A stretch of 33,971 nt of DNA from NCBI GenBank assembly GCA_964460345.1, contig CAYWRO010000040.1:1-33971 (forward strand). Reading direction: 5' to 3'. The notes beneath the pieces are model-generated. The model was given only the letters and a program-made list of their open reading frames with translations, was not told the DNA's origin and did no database searches. Made by a program: the position numbers and the translations under genes. The DNA is from CAYWRO01 sp964460345 (lineage in GTDB: Bacteria; Planctomycetota; Phycisphaerae; Phycisphaerales; UBA1924). Of this stretch, positions 8,262-15,251 are shown piece by piece; positions within the stretch are counted from its first letter, which is position 1; every line of letters starts with the position of its first letter.

Positions 8262-9356
8262 TCACTCGCCCGCCGCCGGCGCCGCGAGCTTTCCCTGCAT
8301 GCCCCTCTCGGGCGCATCGCCGCCGAGCGCCCGCACGATCGTCGTCACGTTGTGATCGATCATGCCGATGTACGTCCCCTCGTAGGTGCCCTCTTCGCCC
8401 ATGGCGTCGGAAAAGAGTTGCCCGCCGATCACGACATCGTGACCCCGCCGCTTCGCGCCCTCGATAAGCGCCTGAACGTTGCGGTCCGAAACCGTGGACT
8501 CGACGAACACGGCCTTTACCTCCCGGGTTACCAGCAGGTCAACCAGGCGCTCGATGTCACGGATCCCCGCCTCGCTCTCCGTGCTGATGCCCTGGATCCC
8601 CACCACCTCGTACCCGAAGCGCCGCCCGAAATAGCCGAACGCATCGTGCGCCGTCACGAGCACGCGCGATTCGGCCGGCACGGTCGCCAGCGCCTGCTCC
8701 GCCCAGGACTCCAACGCCTCAAGCTGCGCGTCGTACGCCTCGAAGTTCGCCGCGTACGTCGCCGCGCCCGCCGCGTCGAACTCGCTCAGCCGGTCGGCGA
8801 CTGCCTTGACCACCTGCCGCCACACAGCCGGATCCATCCACACGTGCGGGTCATACTGCCCCTGGCTCGTCTCCAGCAGCGATGTCCGCGGCGTCTCCTC
8901 CGCCACGGCATACACGGGCTTGCCGCGGCCGTCACGCCCCGCGCGCGACACCCGCACGAGCGCATCGGTCAGCTTCCCTTCCAGCATCAGCCCGTTGTAG
9001 AGCACCACATCGGCGCGCGTCAGCGTGATCATGTCAGACCGCGTCGGCTTGAAGAGGTGCGGATCCACGCCGGACTTCATCAGCCCGATCACCTCAGCCC
9101 GCGCGGCAGACTCCGCCGCCGCAGGTCCGCCCTGCGCTTTCCCGGATTCCGCCTCGGCCTCGGCCGTCCTCTCCTCCCCGACCACGTTGCGAGCCGCATC
9201 CGCAATCATCCCGGTGGTCGCGACGATGGTGTACGGCCCGTCGCCCTCCCACCGCGGCTGGCCCCCATCCTTGCTCTCCTGCCCGGTCGCTGCGACGGCC
9301 GCGATGAGCCCTCCGACCACCGCTCCAACACTCAGCCAACGTTCAAGACGACCCAT
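8262..9356 (-). CDS. Metal-binding lipoprotein-type solute-binding protein, probably Mn2+
   Basis: This 364-residue cluster A-I binding protein captures metal in the periplasm and delivers it to the two permeases. It begins with a hydrophobic export signal (GAVVGGLIAAVAATG). Expected ligands are visible: H100 in VDPHLF, H171 in YDPHVW, E286 in FVES and D334 in GMIDHN. An H/H/E/D set is the pattern of Mn binders such as PsaA and MntC; zinc binders usually have His at the third position. There is no His-rich loop. Residues about 61-88 are an Ala/Glu-rich insertion not normal for the family. ATG 9356 is chosen over the longer frame (to 9443) because it has a GGAGG at 8 nt and the longer form would cover the promoter and operator. 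Confidence 0.9.
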   Translation of the reverse strand: MGRLERWLSVGAVVGGLIAAVAATGQESKDGGQPRWEGDGPYTIVATTGMIADAARNVVGEERTAEAEAESGKAQGGPAAAESAARAEVIGLMKSGVDPHLFKPTRSDMITLTRADVVLYNGLMLEGKLTDALVRVSRAGRDGRGKPVYAVAEETPRTSLLETSQGQYDPHVWMDPAVWRQVVKAVADRLSEFDAAGAATYAANFEAYDAQLEALESWAEQALATVPAESRVLVTAHDAFGYFGRRFGYEVVGIQGISTESEAGIRDIERLVDLLVTREVKAVFVESTVSDRNVQALIEGAKRRGHDVVIGGQLFSDAMGEEGTYEGTYIGMIDHNVTTIVRALGGDAPERGMQGKLAAPAAGE

Positions 9357-9375
9357 GACGAGCCTCCAGGGACAA

Positions 9376-9395
9376 AATGTAGCATCGGCTACATT
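9376..9395 (-). promoter_or_regulatory. MntR-box-like operator, perfect 20-bp palindrome
   Basis: AATGTAGCATCGGCTACATT is an uninterrupted 8-bp inverted repeat around a 4-bp spacer. It overlaps the -10 box and the predicted transcription start of the metal importer operon. As I recall it, the E. coli MntR box is AACATAGC-N4-GCTATGTT, which has the same TAGC-N4-GCTA core, length and spacing. With the DtxR-like domains downstream, a Mn- or Fe-responsive repressor site is the best reading. No separate free DtxR/MntR gene is visible in the window. Confidence 0.7.
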
Positions 9396-9421
9396 ATGCT
9401 CGCCTCTTGAGCCCCTGTCAA
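9393..9421 (-). promoter_or_regulatory. Sigma-70-type promoter of the metal importer operon
   Basis: On the minus strand there is a perfect -35 TTGACA (9416-9421), a 17-nt spacer and a near-consensus -10 CATAAT (9393-9398). The start site would fall near 9386, inside the palindrome, so a bound repressor would block polymerase. Confidence 0.8.
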
Positions 9422-9461
9422 GAAGCCCAGCCTCGCGTCCCAATCAGGCGGGCAGATCCGC

Positions 9462-9467
9462 TACCCT
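9462..9467 (+). promoter_or_regulatory. Candidate -10 (TACCCT) of the DUF4870 gene
   Basis: TACCCT in CGCTACCCTGAA lies 43 nt upstream of ATG 9511 and fits the TAnnnT pattern seen before several genes here. No clear -35 is visible. Confidence 0.25.
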
Positions 9468-9510
9468 GAAATTGACAGGCCCGCCCGCCCAACCATGTCG
9501 GGAAGCACCC

Positions 9511-9915
9511 ATGCACGCCTCGCCCACCATGCGACCGCAGCCAAACGAATCCGCCGATCGCCTCGTCGACGATGGGGCCACCAGCGATCAGCGGACGTAC
9601 GCGCTGCTCATGCACGCCTCGCTCGCGGCGACGCTCCTGTCCATCCCGCCGGTCATTGCCCCCCTGATCATGTGGCTCATCAAGCGCGACGAATCGCCCT
9701 TTCTGGATGACCACGGCAAGGAAGCGGTGAACTTCCAACTCTCGCTCGTCCTCTACTCCGTCATCCTGGGCGTGCTCGGCTTCGTCACGTGCGTCGGGTT
9801 CATCTTCCTCCCGGTCGTCTGGGTGCTCGGCATCGTCGGGGCGATCCTGGCCGCCACCGCCGCCAATCGCGGCGAGTACTACCGCTACCCGGCAACCATC
9901 CGCTTCATTACCTGA
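9511..9915 (+). CDS. DUF4870 (Tic20-like) small membrane protein
   Basis: This 134-residue protein matches the DUF4870 pattern: a short polar N-terminus with RTYALLMHASL, a first membrane segment (PPVIAPLIMWLI), the conserved K-x-D-ESPFLDDHGKEAVNFQLS stretch between segments, then two more hydrophobic segments and a short YYRYPATIRF end. The family sits in the cytoplasmic membrane and has no agreed function. ATG 9511 has a weak GGGAAG upstream, and ATG 9529 is also possible. It diverges from the metal operon promoter, with about 90 nt between the two -35/-10 regions and its start. Confidence 0.8.
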   Translation: MHASPTMRPQPNESADRLVDDGATSDQRTYALLMHASLAATLLSIPPVIAPLIMWLIKRDESPFLDDHGKEAVNFQLSLVLYSVILGVLGFVTCVGFIFLPVVWVLGIVGAILAATAANRGEYYRYPATIRFIT

Positions 9916-10022
9916 CGGATCCCGATCGTTGCCGCCCGCCGCGGATTGCCGCACCCCGCCTCCGCCCGGCGGCACTCCCCCAAACCTAGGGTCCTCAAGG
10001 GGCTGCAACCGATGTGAACGGA

Positions 10023-10028
10023 TACACT
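10023..10028 (+). promoter_or_regulatory. Candidate -10 (TACACT) of lptB
   Basis: GGATACACTTCC places a TAnnnT hexamer 46 nt upstream of the lptB GTG. No -35 is recognisable, so this is tentative. Confidence 0.25.
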
Positions 10029-10074
10029 TCCGTCCGTCTGACGCCCTCCACCACGCCCTGGATCCGTCTGAGCC

Positions 10075-11001
10075 GTGTCACTCCTGCAGACCTCAAACCT
10101 GCGCAAGTCCTTTTCCGGGCGAGTGGTCGTCAATGGCGTCTCGTTCGAAGTCGGCCGCTCTGAGATCGTCGGCCTCCTCGGTCGAAACGGCGCGGGCAAG
10201 ACCACGTCCTTCCGCATGACGATCGGCATGATCGAGCCGGACGCCGGCCGCGTCCTCTTTGACGGCAAGGACGTTTCCCGCCTCCCCATGTACGCTCGCG
10301 CCCGGCTCGGCATGGGCTATCTCTCCCAGGAGCCGAGCGTCTTCCAGCGCATGACCTGCGAGCAGAACCTGCTGGCCATCCTGGAGACGCTCCCCCTCTC
10401 CCGCGGCGAGCGTAAGAAGAAAGCCGCCGGCCTCCTCGACCAGTTCGGACTGGCCCACAAGACGAAGCACCAGGCCCGCACCTGCTCCGGTGGCGAGCGC
10501 CGCAAGCTCGAGATCGCCCGCGCCCTCGTCACCGAGCCGAAGCTGATCCTCCTGGACGAGCCCTTCAGCGGCGTTGACCCGATCGCCGTCGAAGACCTTC
10601 AGCGCGAGATCCGGCGCCTGGCCGACCTCGGCATCGCCTGCCTCGTCACCGACCACAACGTCCAGCAGACACTCCGGGTCTGCGACCGTGCCTACATCAT
10701 CGATGACGGTCGGAAGTTCGCCGAAGGCACGCCGCGCGAGCTCATCAACAACGAGATGGTCCGGCGTGTCTACCTCGGTTCCCTCTTCCGCGGCGACGAG
10801 TTCGACGACCTCCCCGAACGCAACGGCCGCGCCAAGCCCGTGGTCGTCGCCCGCAATGGCGTGAACGGCCACGCCCACGCCAACGGCGGCGCAACCCTCC
10901 GTCGCCGGCCCGGCGACCCGCCGGAGCGTCCCCGAACGCCGCGGACGCCGCGATCTCCCCGCCCGCCGCAGCCCCCCGGCCCGCCGCGGTCCGACGCGTG
11001 A
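10075..11001 (+). CDS. lptB: LptB-like ABC ATPase of LPS export, with Pro/Arg-rich tail
   Basis: This 308-residue ATPase would drive extraction of lipopolysaccharide from the inner membrane with LptF and LptG. The first 240 residues follow LptB closely: Walker A GRNGAGKTT (36-44), YLSQEPSVFQRMT Q-loop, signature CSGGERRK, Walker B LILLDEPFSGVDP, and DHNVQQTL with the switch His. The usual protein is about 240 residues. Here roughly 65 more follow, ending in a low-complexity PRTPRTPRSPRPPQPPGPP tail that is probably disordered. The start is GTG at 10075, without a strong Shine-Dalgarno. The stop overlaps the next GTG start as GTGA, coupling it to the PEGA lipoprotein. No other Lpt gene is in the window. 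Confidence 0.9.
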   Translation: MSLLQTSNLRKSFSGRVVVNGVSFEVGRSEIVGLLGRNGAGKTTSFRMTIGMIEPDAGRVLFDGKDVSRLPMYARARLGMGYLSQEPSVFQRMTCEQNLLAILETLPLSRGERKKKAAGLLDQFGLAHKTKHQARTCSGGERRKLEIARALVTEPKLILLDEPFSGVDPIAVEDLQREIRRLADLGIACLVTDHNVQQTLRVCDRAYIIDDGRKFAEGTPRELINNEMVRRVYLGSLFRGDEFDDLPERNGRAKPVVVARNGVNGHAHANGGATLRRRPGDPPERPRTPRTPRSPRPPQPPGPPRSDA

Positions 11002-11492
11002 GCCGCCTACCTTTGCTCGTGTCCCACGCCCACGCATCACTCCGGATGGCTGTTCTGCTTCTCGCGCTGCCCTGCCTCCCCTTGGCGGGCTGTGTGAAAC
11101 GGACGATCCGCGTCACGAGCGAGCCCCCTGGCGCAATCGTCTGGCTCAACAATGTCGAGATTGGACGCACGCCTGTCGAGACGGACTTCACCTTCTACGG
11201 CAGGTATGACGTCCGCCTGAACCGGGAAGGGTTTGAGCCTGTGGTCACCACGCGCGATGCCAATGCGCCCATCCACGAGTGGCCCGGCCTCGACCTCGTC
11301 GCCGCAGCCCTCCCCTTCACCTTCCACAACAAGATCGACTGGCACTTCGACCTGGCCCCCACCCCGGAGTCGATCAACCTCGAGCAGGCCAACGCCGATC
11401 TGCTCGAGCGAGCGACCGAAGCGCGCCGGCAGCATGGCTCCCCGATCCCGGCCGACGGCGACGAGAACCAGCCGACCGCCGATCAGGATTGA
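10998..11492 (+). CDS. PEGA-domain lipoprotein
   Basis: This protein of up to 164 residues has a hydrophobic leader ending in a lipobox (PLAGC), so it is probably acylated and anchored in a membrane. Residues about 35-75 are a PEGA domain (IRVTSEPPGAIVWLNNVEIGRTPVE), a surface module of unknown ligand. The remainder has a conserved-looking FTFHNKIDWHFDL stretch and a charged tail. GTG 10998 overlaps the lptB stop. ATG 11046, just before the hydrophobic leader, is an alternative start giving a more normal signal peptide. The gene ends overlapping the convergent acyltransferase by 10 bp. Coupling to lptB suggests an envelope role, but this is inference. Confidence 0.8.
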   Translation: MSRLPLLVSHAHASLRMAVLLLALPCLPLAGCVKRTIRVTSEPPGAIVWLNNVEIGRTPVETDFTFYGRYDVRLNREGFEPVVTTRDANAPIHEWPGLDLVAAALPFTFHNKIDWHFDLAPTPESINLEQANADLLERATEARRQHGSPIPADGDENQPTADQD

Positions 11493-12148
11493 ACCGTCGC
11501 CCGTTCCCGCAGCGGCGCCGCAGGAACACCTGCGACCGTCACCCCTTCAGAAACGTTGCTGATCACCGCGGCCCCAGCGCCCACCGTCGCTCCCGCGCCA
11601 ATCGCCACCCCCGGCAGCACGCTCGCGCCGATGCCAATGAGCGCCCCATTCCCGACGCTCACGGCGCCACCCAGCGCCGCACGCGGGCCCACGTGTACGT
11701 TCATGCCAACTCGGCAATCGTGTTCCACCACCGCGCCGGAGTTGATGATCGCGTGCGCCCCGATCTCGGCGCGGGCATTCACGATCACCCCCGGACCAAG
11801 GAACGCCCCCGATCCGATGCGCGCCGAGGGCGACACCACGGCGCTCGGGTGAATGACGACCGCGGCGGGTCTGCCATCCCCATCCGATGCGCACGCCTGC
11901 GCCGCCGCGGCGATCAGTTCCTCGCGCAACGCCAGGTCACCCACCGCGACGATCCACTCCTGCCCTCGCACGCGATCGCAATCTCGCAGCGGACCGAGGC
12001 ACCGCCGCACCGCCTCGGAGTGCGACATCGCCGCATCCGGCCGGTCGTCCAGGAATCCAACCACTTCGAATCCGGCCAGCGTGGCGGTCTCTGCGACCAC
12101 CATCGCGTGCCCGCCCCCGCCGATCAATATGAGCCGCCGTGCGCGCAT
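11483..12148 (-). CDS. NeuD/PglD-like left-handed beta-helix acyltransferase
   Basis: This 221-residue protein probably acetylates (or similarly acylates) a nucleotide sugar or glycan sugar. It has the family layout: an N-terminal Rossmann-like domain (LILIGGGGHAMVV, VVGFLDD) followed by hexapeptide repeats (VVIHPSAVVSPSARIGSGAF, GAVVEHDCRVGMNVHVG) and the closing VAGVPAAPL. The likely catalytic His is in VVEHDCR. ATG 12148 is chosen because it starts exactly at the conserved MRARRLILIGGGG. The frame is open far upstream, but that part is arginine-rich and implausible. There is no Shine-Dalgarno; a TACAGT box lies 9 nt upstream, suggesting a near-leaderless mRNA. Confidence 0.88.
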   Translation of the reverse strand: MRARRLILIGGGGHAMVVAETATLAGFEVVGFLDDRPDAAMSHSEAVRRCLGPLRDCDRVRGQEWIVAVGDLALREELIAAAAQACASDGDGRPAAVVIHPSAVVSPSARIGSGAFLGPGVIVNARAEIGAHAIINSGAVVEHDCRVGMNVHVGPRAALGGAVSVGNGALIGIGASVLPGVAIGAGATVGAGAAVISNVSEGVTVAGVPAAPLRERATVQS

Positions 12149-12157
12149 GGTGAGCGC

Positions 12158-12163
12158 ACTGTA
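12158..12163 (-). promoter_or_regulatory. TAnnnT -10 element (TACAGT) 9 nt before the acyltransferase ATG
   Basis: The minus strand reads TGCTACAGT-GCGCTCACC-ATG. An extended -10 (TGnTAnnnT) this close to the start leaves room for a leader of only 2-3 nt. Confidence 0.45.
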
Positions 12164-12224
12164 GCACGCCGGCCCCCACGCTCCCCGTCGGCTGTCATGC
12201 CCATCCGCTGCCGCCGCGGCAGGG

Positions 12225-13094
12225 TCAGTCCAGCACCGGCGGGCCGACGAACCCGGGCGGCTGCACCGGCATCGGCCCGACAAAGTCGGGAGAGGGTCGA
12301 CCGTCCGAGGCTGTCTCGGGTTCCTCCGATGACTCCGACGCCGGCTGTCTCGCGGGCAACTCCTTGCTGCCCCGGGCCGCCTCCTTCCTGACGGACTTCG
12401 GTTCAGGCGTGGCGAAAGCGCCGGGGCTGTAGAGTTCGCCATCCAGGCTTGCATGCGTCTCAAAGGCCTCCGCCTTCACATCCCATTGCACGCTCTGCGA
12501 TGAAACCGGCGCCTGATGAACAACAAGCGCCGCCGGAACCGGCGCATCAAACGAGCCCCACATCACACACTGGACGGCCTCCCCCTTCGGCGAACTCAGC
12601 AGCGCGTAATCACCACCGTTCGCCCACGCCTCACGTTGTGAGGTAATCCCCATGGTCAACACGAGGGCGTCATGAAACTGCTCGTTCACCTTCTTCGGAG
12701 CGCGCGAGCCATCCCCGATCTTCTCGCCCAAGTTGCCGACCTTTGACCAATCCTGCTCATTCCCGTTGAAGACCACGACCACTTCGCCCGGCTCCAGCGT
12801 GAGCTTGGGAAACTCAAAGCGAAGCTGCCCCCGCCGCGGCGCATTGCGGTCGGTGATGACATACCCCTGAAGCTGAATGGCCCGATCATGCGGATTGACC
12901 AGTTCGATAAACTCATCCCCGCTGACATGCCGACTTCCATCCCCGGACGCATCCCCCTCATCGCCGGTCGGAACGGCGTAGAGCACCTCCGTGATCATCG
13001 GGTGCGGATAGGGGACGGGCGGCCAGTCGGCGGCGAGTGCGCTGTTGCCACACCCCAAGAGAAGCAGACCTGCGAGCGCGAGGCTTCCCCACAT
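12225..13094 (-). CDS. Exported lamin-tail-domain protein
   Basis: This 289-residue protein has a signal peptide with a possible lipobox (LLLLGC). Residues about 30-190 match the lamin tail (LTD) fold: ITEVLY, GDEFIELVNPHDRAIQLQGYVITD, LTLEPGEVVVVFNGN, and a late WGSFDAPVPA strand. LTD domains in bacteria are cell-surface or secreted modules, often near enzymes, with no single function. The C-terminal 80 residues are charged and Pro-rich and contain two FVGP repeats. ATG 13094 is preferred over 13124: an AAGGAGA sits 7 nt upstream, with a TATATT -10 further out. It stands alone between the acyltransferase and TetR genes. Confidence 0.8.
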   Translation of the reverse strand: MWGSLALAGLLLLGCGNSALAADWPPVPYPHPMITEVLYAVPTGDEGDASGDGSRHVSGDEFIELVNPHDRAIQLQGYVITDRNAPRRGQLRFEFPKLTLEPGEVVVVFNGNEQDWSKVGNLGEKIGDGSRAPKKVNEQFHDALVLTMGITSQREAWANGGDYALLSSPKGEAVQCVMWGSFDAPVPAALVVHQAPVSSQSVQWDVKAEAFETHASLDGELYSPGAFATPEPKSVRKEAARGSKELPARQPASESSEEPETASDGRPSPDFVGPMPVQPPGFVGPPVLD

Positions 13095-13122
13095 CGGGTG
13101 TCTCCTTGTGTCAAAGACGCCC

Positions 13123-13128
13123 AATATA
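13123..13128 (-). promoter_or_regulatory. Candidate -10 (TATATT) of the lamin-tail gene
   Basis: The minus strand reads GCGGTATATTGGG, giving a leader of about 22 nt that contains the AAGGAGA ribosome site. No good -35 is visible at 16-18 nt. Confidence 0.45.
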
Positions 13129-13171
13129 CCGCAGACAGCCCAACTGGGAACCCCGTGAGCGGCCTCACTCC

Positions 13172-13792
13172 TCAGTCCACCCGCTCCGGCCGCCGGTACT
13201 TGTCCCCCAGCATCAACTGCCCCAGCAGGTCTCCGATGTGCACGCCCGCGGCGTCCACGCCAAGGTCCGGCACGCCGAGCGCCGCCAGAATGCCGTACCC
13301 CAGGCCGATGTGGATCAGCGCCCAGGCCGTGATCTCCGGGCTGAAGCGCTTGCTGACCGCGCCCTGCTCCTGCGCCAGGCGGACCTCGTCTTCCAGAAAC
13401 CGCCGCAACTTGGCGATGTGGTCGTTCAGCGCGGCCTTGATCTGGGCGTCCTCGACCTCAGTCATCGCCTGCACGATCACCCGGTAGACCTCCCGCCCCT
13501 TGGTCGTCACCATCGGGTTCGCCCGGATCAGGCGCGTGATGCGCTGAGCGGGATCCGCCGCCCCGCGGAGTTCGTGCTCCCACAGCTTGATCGTGGCGTC
13601 GCCGGTCCGCTCGATCAGGGCGACGAAGAGTTCCCGCTTGGAGCGGAAGTGGCGGTAGATGATGGGCTCTGTCACCCCGGCCGACCGGGCGATCTGCGCC
13701 GTCGTCGCGCCGGCAAAGCCGTACTGTGCAAACAGCTTCGCCGCAGTGTCCAGCAGTTGTTCACGACGTTTGGCCGCCGGCAGTCGGCTCAT
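13172..13792 (-). CDS. TetR-family transcriptional regulator
   Basis: This 206-residue protein has a TetR DNA-binding domain in residues about 8-55: RREQLLDTAAKLFAQYGFAGATT, then the recognition region IARSAGVTEPIIYRHFRSKRELF. The rest is helical ligand-binding sequence with no ligand-specific motif I know. ATG 13792 (MSRLPAAKRR) is chosen, since the extension to 13846 adds nothing family-like; it lacks a strong Shine-Dalgarno. The gap upstream holds two related 10-mers and TA-rich hexamers that could be its own operator and promoter. The regulated genes are unknown, and no efflux pump lies next to it. Confidence 0.9.
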   Translation of the reverse strand: MSRLPAAKRREQLLDTAAKLFAQYGFAGATTAQIARSAGVTEPIIYRHFRSKRELFVALIERTGDATIKLWEHELRGAADPAQRITRLIRANPMVTTKGREVYRVIVQAMTEVEDAQIKAALNDHIAKLRRFLEDEVRLAQEQGAVSKRFSPEITAWALIHIGLGYGILAALGVPDLGVDAAGVHIGDLLGQLMLGDKYRRPERVD

Positions 13793-13848
13793 GATGACCA
13801 GAATCCCAAAGAGCGGTTCGCCGCGCGGAACCCCCGCACGCGGCATTA

Positions 13849-13872
13849 GCTAGTTTACGCTCACTATCTTAC
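13849..13872 (-). promoter_or_regulatory. Candidate TetR operator/promoter: two related 10-mers
   Basis: The minus strand has GTAAGATAGT, 4 nt, then GTAAACTAGC, a direct repeat with a 14-nt period (7 of 10 positions match). Each contains a TAnnnT hexamer (TAAGAT, TAAACT) usable as a -10. It lies 56-80 nt before the TetR ATG. Autoregulation is plausible but unproven. Confidence 0.35.
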
Positions 13873-13887
13873 ACCGGATCCGGCGCG

Positions 13888-14190
13888 CTACCGCCGGTCC
13901 GGCTCACCATGCCGCGGCGGCACCGGGTCGAAGCCGCTTCCCCCGAGAGGATGGCAGCGCAACAGCCTGCGCAGCGTGAGCCAGCTCCCCCGCGCCGCCC
14001 CATGTTCCCGATAGGCGTCGATCGCGTAGTGGCTGCACGAGGGGATGAAGCGGCAATGGCCGCCCATGAAGTGCCCCAAAGTGACCTGATAAACCCGAAC
14101 CGCCGCGATGAACGGCGCTGCGGTCCATGCTGCGCGCCGCCGTGGCGGCCTCGCCGCTTCGTCCGCTTCAGCCTGGTTCACTGGCCTCAT
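13888..14190 (-). CDS. yidD: YidD-like membrane protein insertion efficiency factor
   Basis: This 100-residue protein carries the YidD signature: IAAVRVYQVTLGHFMGGHCRFIPSCSHYAIDAYREHG, then the RRLLRCHPLGGSGFDPVP ending. YidD assists insertion of membrane proteins through YidC. The family is usually about 70-90 residues, so the N-terminal 25 residues (MRPVNQAEADEAARPPRR) are a polar extension. ATG 14190 overlaps the end of rnpA by 23 nt, the common rnpA-yidD arrangement. YidC is not downstream here; a TetR gene lies there instead. An internal GTG or ATG would shorten it. Confidence 0.9.
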   Translation of the reverse strand: MRPVNQAEADEAARPPRRRAAWTAAPFIAAVRVYQVTLGHFMGGHCRFIPSCSHYAIDAYREHGAARGSWLTLRRLLRCHPLGGSGFDPVPPRHGEPDRR

Positions 14191-14569
14191 CGCTTCGCCC
14201 CTGCCGCCGCTCCCACCCGCGGACCGCCCTGCCCGCCAGTTCGACAAGCAGCCGACGATACATCGCCAGCGTCGGCGAACTGTGCGGCCGCACATTCACC
14301 ACAAGATCATAACCGGCAGGAAGTTGCGCCATCTCCAGGCGAAAGCTCTCGCGCAGCAGCCGCTTGATCCGGTGCCGATGCACGGCACTCCCGACGCGCC
14401 GTCCGACGCTCAGCCCCAGCCGCGGATGGTCCAGCCCGTTCGGCGATGCGAAGACCACGAGCGGCCCGGAGGCGGCGCGCACCTTCCCCTCGTAGGCCGC
14501 CTGAAACTCGCGTCGATGCCTCAGGCGATGCCGCCGCCGGAAGACCTGGCGTTCATCTGGATGCGTCAC
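14168..14569 (-). CDS. rnpA: Ribonuclease P protein component
   Basis: This is the protein subunit of RNase P, which trims the 5' leader of tRNA precursors. It has 133 residues from GTG 14569. The family core is clear: FRRRHRLRHRREFQAAYEGK, PRLGLSVGRRVGSAVHRHRIKRLLRESFR and YDLVVNVRP. The RNR element (usually RNRxKR) reads RHRIKR. The frame stays open to 14806, but that part lies inside the upstream gene and is low-complexity, so a start near 14569 is needed. This GTG has no Shine-Dalgarno, but a TACCGT box sits 7 nt upstream. The usual upstream neighbour rpmH is absent. Confidence 0.88.
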   Translation of the reverse strand: MTHPDERQVFRRRHRLRHRREFQAAYEGKVRAASGPLVVFASPNGLDHPRLGLSVGRRVGSAVHRHRIKRLLRESFRLEMAQLPAGYDLVVNVRPHSSPTLAMYRRLLVELAGRAVRGWERRQGRSDEASEPG

Positions 14570-14576
14570 GGGCGCA

Positions 14577-14582
14577 ACGGTA
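14577..14582 (-). promoter_or_regulatory. TAnnnT -10 element (TACCGT) 7 nt before the rnpA GTG
   Basis: The minus strand reads CCGTACCGT-TGCGCCC-GTG. Transcription would start at or within a base or two of the GTG, which supports that start codon and a leaderless message. Confidence 0.35.
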
Positions 14583-14624
14583 CGGCCGCCGACCGACGAA
14601 CGCGCTTGCCGACGTTCAACATCT

Positions 14625-15146
14625 TCAGCCGCGGGCGTCCACCGACCGGGGCAAGAGTCCGATAAACACCATGCAGGCGCCCGCGGCCAGCAACCACAGC
14701 CGGCTGCGCTCACCGGTCGCCCACCGCCCGAGCAGCGATTCGGGCCGGCGCCGCACCTGCGGCTGCCGAACGGGCGGCGGCTCAAGCCCCGGAAAGACAG
14801 ACGCATCGACGCGGCTGGGCCCCGCCAGGGCGAGCGGCTCGCGCCCCGCCGCCGTCATCCGCAACTGGGTCGCCGCCAGCGTCCGGACCACCGATTCATC
14901 GCCGCGATCGACGGCGTCCAGGAAGGCCGCGTGCCGTTCCAGCCGCTCCTGGTGGACCGCCTCGGCCGCCAGGGCGCGGTCGCGCTGGTAGTTGGCTTCG
15001 GCCAGATCGTCCGCCGCGGCGATCAGGAGCGTTGCCGAGATCAGAGCCGTCCCCGCGATGAGGAAGAGCCAGCCGGGATCGAACCCGGCCAAAGTCCGCA
15101 CAAGCGGGGAGGGCGGAGGCCTAAATTGCGCGGCGGTGGAGGCCAT
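14625..15146 (-). CDS. Hypothetical two-TM protein with coiled-coil-like middle
   Basis: I do not recognise this 173-residue protein. It has one membrane segment at about residues 28-48 (GWLFLIAGTALISATLLIAA), a charged helical stretch (DDLAEANYQRDRALAAEAVHQERLERHAAFLDAVDRGD) that looks like a coiled coil outside or inside the membrane, a Pro-rich section, and a second membrane segment near the C-terminus (LWLLAAGACMVFIGLLP). The first half resembles the layout of FtsL/DivIC-type proteins, but the second TM does not fit them. ATG 15146 has a GAGGAGA Shine-Dalgarno at about 6 nt. It precedes rnpA by 55 nt. Confidence 0.65.
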   Translation of the reverse strand: MASTAAQFRPPPSPLVRTLAGFDPGWLFLIAGTALISATLLIAAADDLAEANYQRDRALAAEAVHQERLERHAAFLDAVDRGDESVVRTLAATQLRMTAAGREPLALAGPSRVDASVFPGLEPPPVRQPQVRRRPESLLGRWATGERSRLWLLAAGACMVFIGLLPRSVDARG

Positions 15147-15251
15147 CGGATCTCCTCTATCGGACGCACCGGGGCGCCTGGGTCAGCAATCCAGTCAGGC
15201 CGCGCGGGAAATGCCGAAAGCCGGGGGGCCATTTCGCCGATCTGCTCAACT

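Noticed and set aside
12208..12222. CTGCCG-CCG-CGGCAG hairpin after the lamin-tail gene
   Set aside because: No T-run follows on either strand, and short GC hairpins are expected by chance in DNA this GC-rich.
14566..14622. 18-codon frame (MLNVGKRVRRSAAVPLRP) ending on the rnpA GTG, considered as rpmH or a leader peptide
   Set aside because: It does not match ribosomal protein L34 and is too short to call. It has no strong ribosome site.
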